Of a stretch of 64,000 nt of DNA, positions 61,361 to 64,000 are shown one piece after another. Origin of the DNA: Granulosicoccus sp045110515 (GTDB lineage Bacteria > Pseudomonadota > Gammaproteobacteria > Granulosicoccales > Granulosicoccaceae); NCBI GenBank assembly GCA_045110515.1, contig JBGCGD010000049.1, positions 1-64,000 on the forward strand. Direction: 5' to 3'. Position 1 is the first letter of the stretch. Each line of letters opens with the position of its first letter. A program made the position numbers and the translations under genes. Under the pieces are notes generated by a model. The model was not told the DNA's origin. It saw nothing but the letters and a program-made list of their open reading frames with translations, and did no database searches.

Positions 61361-63118
61361 TTATTCAGTCATTCCCTGAAGCGTTTCCATCAGTGAAGAG
61401 ACAACCGGTGTCAGTACCGGACCAACACCCTCTTTGTTGAGCTTGGTATCAACCAGAGGTTTCAACCGAGCCATTCCGCTTTTCACGACTCGAGTCAGCG
61501 GAGCCTTAGCCGTCTCAGGCACTGAAGCAAACTGCTCAGAAACTTCGTTCAACATGCTGGAAGCAGACTCAAGCGTCGGCAGTGCCGATTTTGCACTTGC
61601 TTCGTCGCTTACGCCAGACAACGCAGATGAGGCAACTCCAAATACGCCACCCAACTTACGGCTGATGCCACCTAAGCTGAATGAACCTCTTTGAGCAATT
61701 GCAGATGTCGCTGATTCTTCAGTCGCTTCCTCTGTTGCATCAGCAGCTTCTGTCGTCGCTTCCTCTGTTGCATCGGCAGCTTCTTCAGTTACTTCTTCTG
61801 TAGCGTCAGCAGCTTCTTCTGTAGCATCAACAGCTTCTTCAGTTGCTTCTTCTGTAGCATCAGCAGCTTCTTCAGTTACTTCTTCTGCAGCGTCAGCAGC
61901 TTCTGTCGTCGCTTCCTCTGTTGCATCGCCAGCTTCTTCAGTTACTTCTTCTGCAGCGTCAGCAGCTTCTTCAGTTACTTCTTCTGTAGCATCAGCGGCC
62001 TCTTCAGTGGCTTCTTCTGTTGCATCAGCAGCTTCTGTCGTCGCTTCCTCTGTTGCATCAGCAGCTTCTGCCGTCGCTTCCTCTGTAGCGTCAGCAGCTT
62101 CTTCAGCTACTTCTTCTGTTGCATCAGCAGCTTCTGTCGTCGCTTCCTCTGTAGCGTCAGCAGCTTCTTCAGCTACTTCTTCTGTTGCATCAGCAGCCTC
62201 TGTCGTCGCTTCCTCTGTAGCGTCAGCAGCTTCTTCAGTTGCTTCTTCTGTTGCATCAGCAGCTTCTGTCGTCGCTTCTTCTGTAGCGTCAGCAGCTTCT
62301 TCAGTTACTTCTTCTGTAGCGTCAGCAGCCTCTTCAGTGGCTTCTTCTGTAGCGTCAGCGGCCTCTTCAGTGGCTTCTTCTGTTGCATCAGCAGCTTCTG
62401 TGGTCGCTTCCTCTGTAGCGTCAGCAGCTTCTTCAGCTACTTCTTCTGTTGCATCAGCAGCGTCTGCAGTGACTTCTTCTGTAGCATCGGCAGCTTCAGC
62501 CGCGGCTTCTTCCGTCGCATCGGCAGCTTCTTCAGCCGTATCAGTAGCGGCAGCAACCGCTCCTGACACACCAGCAGCTACCGCAGCAACAGCGCCTGTG
62601 GCCGCATCTTTCGCATCGGTTGCGACATCAGTAGCAGTGTCAGCTGCATCTGAAGCAGCTTCAACAACAGCGTCTTTAGCATCGGTAGCAGTCTCGACGA
62701 CTGCATCGACAGCGTCGCCTGCGGATTCTGTAGCTGACTCAACTGCGTTGCCTGCAGTTTCGGCGGCATCGCTTGCGGCTTCAGTCACTGCATCAGCGGC
62801 GTTTGACACTGTTTCAGTCGCACTATCGACAGCATCAGAGGCGGCTTCTTTAACATCGGCAGCAGCATCGGTCGCTTTTTCAGCCGCTGCATCTACAGCT
62901 TCAGTTGCGTCAGTGGCTACATTTTCTGCGGCTTCTGTCGCGCTCTCGGCTAAAGATTCTGCAGCATCTTCGGTCGCCTCTTTTGCATCAGCAACTTCAG
63001 TGGTGACAGCTTCCTGAGTTTCTGCAACCGCATCATCGGCCTCTTTATCGCTGAACAGGTTTAAGCCTATCCAACCAAGGATTAATACTGCTGCAATGGG
63101 AAGAACTTTTTTCCACAT
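61361..63118 (-). CDS. Membrane-anchored protein with about 25 eleven-residue helical repeats (LEA-like)
   Basis: The roughly 585-residue product starts with a single membrane anchor (KVLPIAAVLILGWIGLNLF, about residues 4-22) and continues with more than 400 residues of low complexity, made almost only of Ala, Glu, Asp, Thr, Val and Ser. The first part has loose repeats (VDSATETVSNAADAVTEAAS); the main block has about 24 full copies of an 11-residue unit such as ADATEEATTEA plus one 7-residue copy. Eleven-residue Ala/acidic repeats form long amphipathic helices as in LEA group 3 proteins. A C-terminal domain of about 120 residues (GSFSLGGISRKLGGVFGVAS onward) is ordinary in composition. I chose ATG 63118, which has GGAGGT nine bases upstream, over a longer frame to 63250. 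Its function is unknown; stress protection or envelope spacing is a guess. Confidence 0.75.
   Translation of the reverse strand: MWKKVLPIAAVLILGWIGLNLFSDKEADDAVAETQEAVTTEVADAKEATEDAAESLAESATEAAENVATDATEAVDAAAEKATDAAADVKEAASDAVDSATETVSNAADAVTEAASDAAETAGNAVESATESAGDAVDAVVETATDAKDAVVEAASDAADTATDVATDAKDAATGAVAAVAAGVSGAVAAATDTAEEAADATEEAAAEAADATEEVTADAADATEEVAEEAADATEEATTEAADATEEATEEAADATEEATEEAADATEEVTEEAADATEEATTEAADATEEATEEAADATEEATTEAADATEEVAEEAADATEEATTEAADATEEVAEEAADATEEATAEAADATEEATTEAADATEEATEEAADATEEVTEEAADAAEEVTEEAGDATEEATTEAADAAEEVTEEAADATEEATEEAVDATEEAADATEEVTEEAADATEEATTEAADATEEATEESATSAIAQRGSFSLGGISRKLGGVFGVASSALSGVSDEASAKSALPTLESASSMLNEVSEQFASVPETAKAPLTRVVKSGMARLKPLVDTKLNKEGVGPVLTPVVSSLMETLQGMTE
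61715..62530 (-). repeat. Tandem 33-bp coding repeat array
   Basis: About 25 in-frame copies of a 33-base unit encode ADATEEA-type undecapeptides. Copies alternate mainly between ATTE, ATEE, VTEE and VAEE at the variable end. One copy near 61808-61832 is only 21 bases (VDATEEA), a sign of an in-frame 12-base deletion. The near-identity of copies at DNA level indicates recent expansion or gene conversion. Confidence 0.85.
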
Positions 63119-63281
63119 CGGTTTATTACCTCCATTTCTTGATGAGTTTCCACCAGTGCCGCCAAAATTCGTGACGGTCACCGTGGGTTTTGTCGTATTG
63201 CTAGAAACTAACAGGAAAAGAGATCGCAATAAACCGTTCGCATGAAACATATTGTGTCCATTTTAAGCAAGCTGAACTGCG

Positions 63282-64000
63282 TTAAGCGACAGTTACACGC
63301 TCGTCCAAGTAAGCATCCTGAATAGCATGCAACAACGCAACGCCATCTTTCATGTCTTTTTGGAATGCTTTACGGCCAGAAATGAGACCCATGCCACCTG
63401 CACGCTTATTAATAACTGCCGTGCGGACCGCTTGAGCGAGATCATCATCACCAGAACCACCACCCGAGTTTATTAGCCCTGCTCGGCCCATGTAGCAATT
63501 CGCAACTTGGTAGCGGACCAGGTCAACCGGGTGATCGGTCGTAAGGTCAGAATAAACCTTAGGATGTGTATTACCAAAACCGATCGCCGTGTAACCGCCA
63601 TTATTTTCAGCTTGCTTCTGTTTTACGATGTCGGCCTGGATAGTACTGGCAAGGTGATTAGCCTGACCGGTCAAATCGGCTGAGACGTGATAGTCGACAC
63701 CGTCTTTCTTGAATTCAGAATTACGTAAATAAGCCCAAAGTACTGTGACCATACCCAGCTCATGTGCGCGATAGAACGCTTCTGAGATTTCTTGAATCTG
63801 GCGACGTGAATCTGAAGAGCCAAAGTAAATCGTTGCGCCTACTGCCAAAGCTCCTAAATCAAACGCCTGCTCAACCTGAGAGAAAAGAGTTTGCTCATAC
63901 ATCGCTGGTAATGTCAGTGTTTCGTTATGGTTGAGCTTCACCATGAAAGGAATTCGGTGAGCATACTGTCGTGAAACAGAACCTAGGACACCCAAGGTTG
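63282..64000 (-). CDS. fbaB: Class I fructose-bisphosphate aldolase (DhnA/FbaB type), partial
   Basis: The visible C-terminal roughly 239 residues match the archaeal-type class I aldolase of glycolysis/gluconeogenesis. The frame is open to the window end and therefore lacks its N-terminus. Recognisable stretches are PFMVKLNHNETLTLP, FDLGALAVGATIYFGS, MVTVLWAYLRNSEFKKDG, HLASTIQADIVKQKQAE, and INSGGGSGDDDLAQAVRTAV followed by INKRAGGMGLISGRKAFQ with the phosphate-binding glycines. It lies upstream of the repeat-protein gene with the same orientation, but no functional link is known. Confidence 0.9.
   Translation of the reverse strand, partial: TLGVLGSVSRQYAHRIPFMVKLNHNETLTLPAMYEQTLFSQVEQAFDLGALAVGATIYFGSSDSRRQIQEISEAFYRAHELGMVTVLWAYLRNSEFKKDGVDYHVSADLTGQANHLASTIQADIVKQKQAENNGGYTAIGFGNTHPKVYSDLTTDHPVDLVRYQVANCYMGRAGLINSGGGSGDDDLAQAVRTAVINKRAGGMGLISGRKAFQKDMKDGVALLHAIQDAYLDERVTVA

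Noticed and set aside
61715..62530. Regular 33-base repeats that could suggest a CRISPR array
   Set aside because: The repeats are contiguous without spacers, in frame and encode a protein; no cas genes are present.
62007..63017. A 336-codon open frame on the plus strand opposite the repeat protein gene
   Set aside because: It reads the complement of the 33-base repeats and consists of ASSVASAAS-like low complexity. It has no ribosome binding site and is explained by the composition of the minus-strand gene.

Overview
The window reads as a chromosomal segment of a free-living, probably marine gammaproteobacterium. The support is indirect: housekeeping proteins of gammaproteobacterial type (TmcA, Crp with the standard recognition helix, rplM-rpsI, trpEGDC, purEK), moderate base composition, a singlet-oxygen type RpoE-ChrR pair, and a Kps-type capsule locus. 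I cannot name the genus from the sequence alone. Genes are tightly packed. I found no rRNA, tRNA, CRISPR array, prophage or intact insertion sequence. Both ends cut through genes.

Layout. 1-5 kb: the end of an unknown gene, an ATP-grasp ligase and a membrane transporter in one coupled operon, then AMP nucleosidase and an M14 carboxypeptidase. 5-9 kb: a two-domain fasciclin lipoprotein, a 0.7 kb gap and tRNA acetyltransferase TmcA. 9-13.9 kb: a photo-oxidative stress island. An ECF sigma factor and its ChrR-type zinc/cupin anti-sigma factor are divergent from an FAD oxidase - DUF1365 - cyclopropane synthase operon, and two matching promoter-like motifs (AGATCC or TGATCT, 16 bases, CGTA) lie back to back between them. 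13.9-16.4 kb: rfbBDC for dTDP-rhamnose. 16.4-27 kb: a DAO-GcvT demethylase, a Nudix hydrolase, a RAYT-like HUH protein, dGTPase, a 1297-residue flavin/iron-sulfur oxidoreductase and rplM-rpsI. 27-35 kb: a candidate small RNA, OsmC, Crp, trpEGDC, class I fumarase and a cysteine-rich lipoprotein. 35.3 kb: a GspE/PilB-like protein that has lost its ATPase motifs.

36.7-58.5 kb is one minus-strand capsule locus, read from right to left: a sulfotransferase-like protein, KpsF, a novel lipoprotein, KpsM, KpsT, KpsE, KpsD, an SGNH-GT61 fusion, a WbsX-GT4-GT2 fusion, a second SGNH-GT61 fusion, UDP-xylose synthase, RfbA, a tail-anchored unknown protein, KpsC and KpsS. Together with rfbBDC this predicts a lipid/Kdo-anchored, ABC-exported capsule that uses dTDP-rhamnose and UDP-xylose. 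The most unusual part is the pair of SGNH-GT61 fusions: the second copy keeps the SGNH catalytic Ser and His, while the first has replaced both. A near-consensus Crp site lies upstream of the UDP-xylose synthase gene.

58.6-64 kb: purK-purE divergent from purC, a membrane-anchored protein made of about 25 eleven-residue repeats resembling LEA-type helices, and the C-terminal part of a class I fructose-bisphosphate aldolase.
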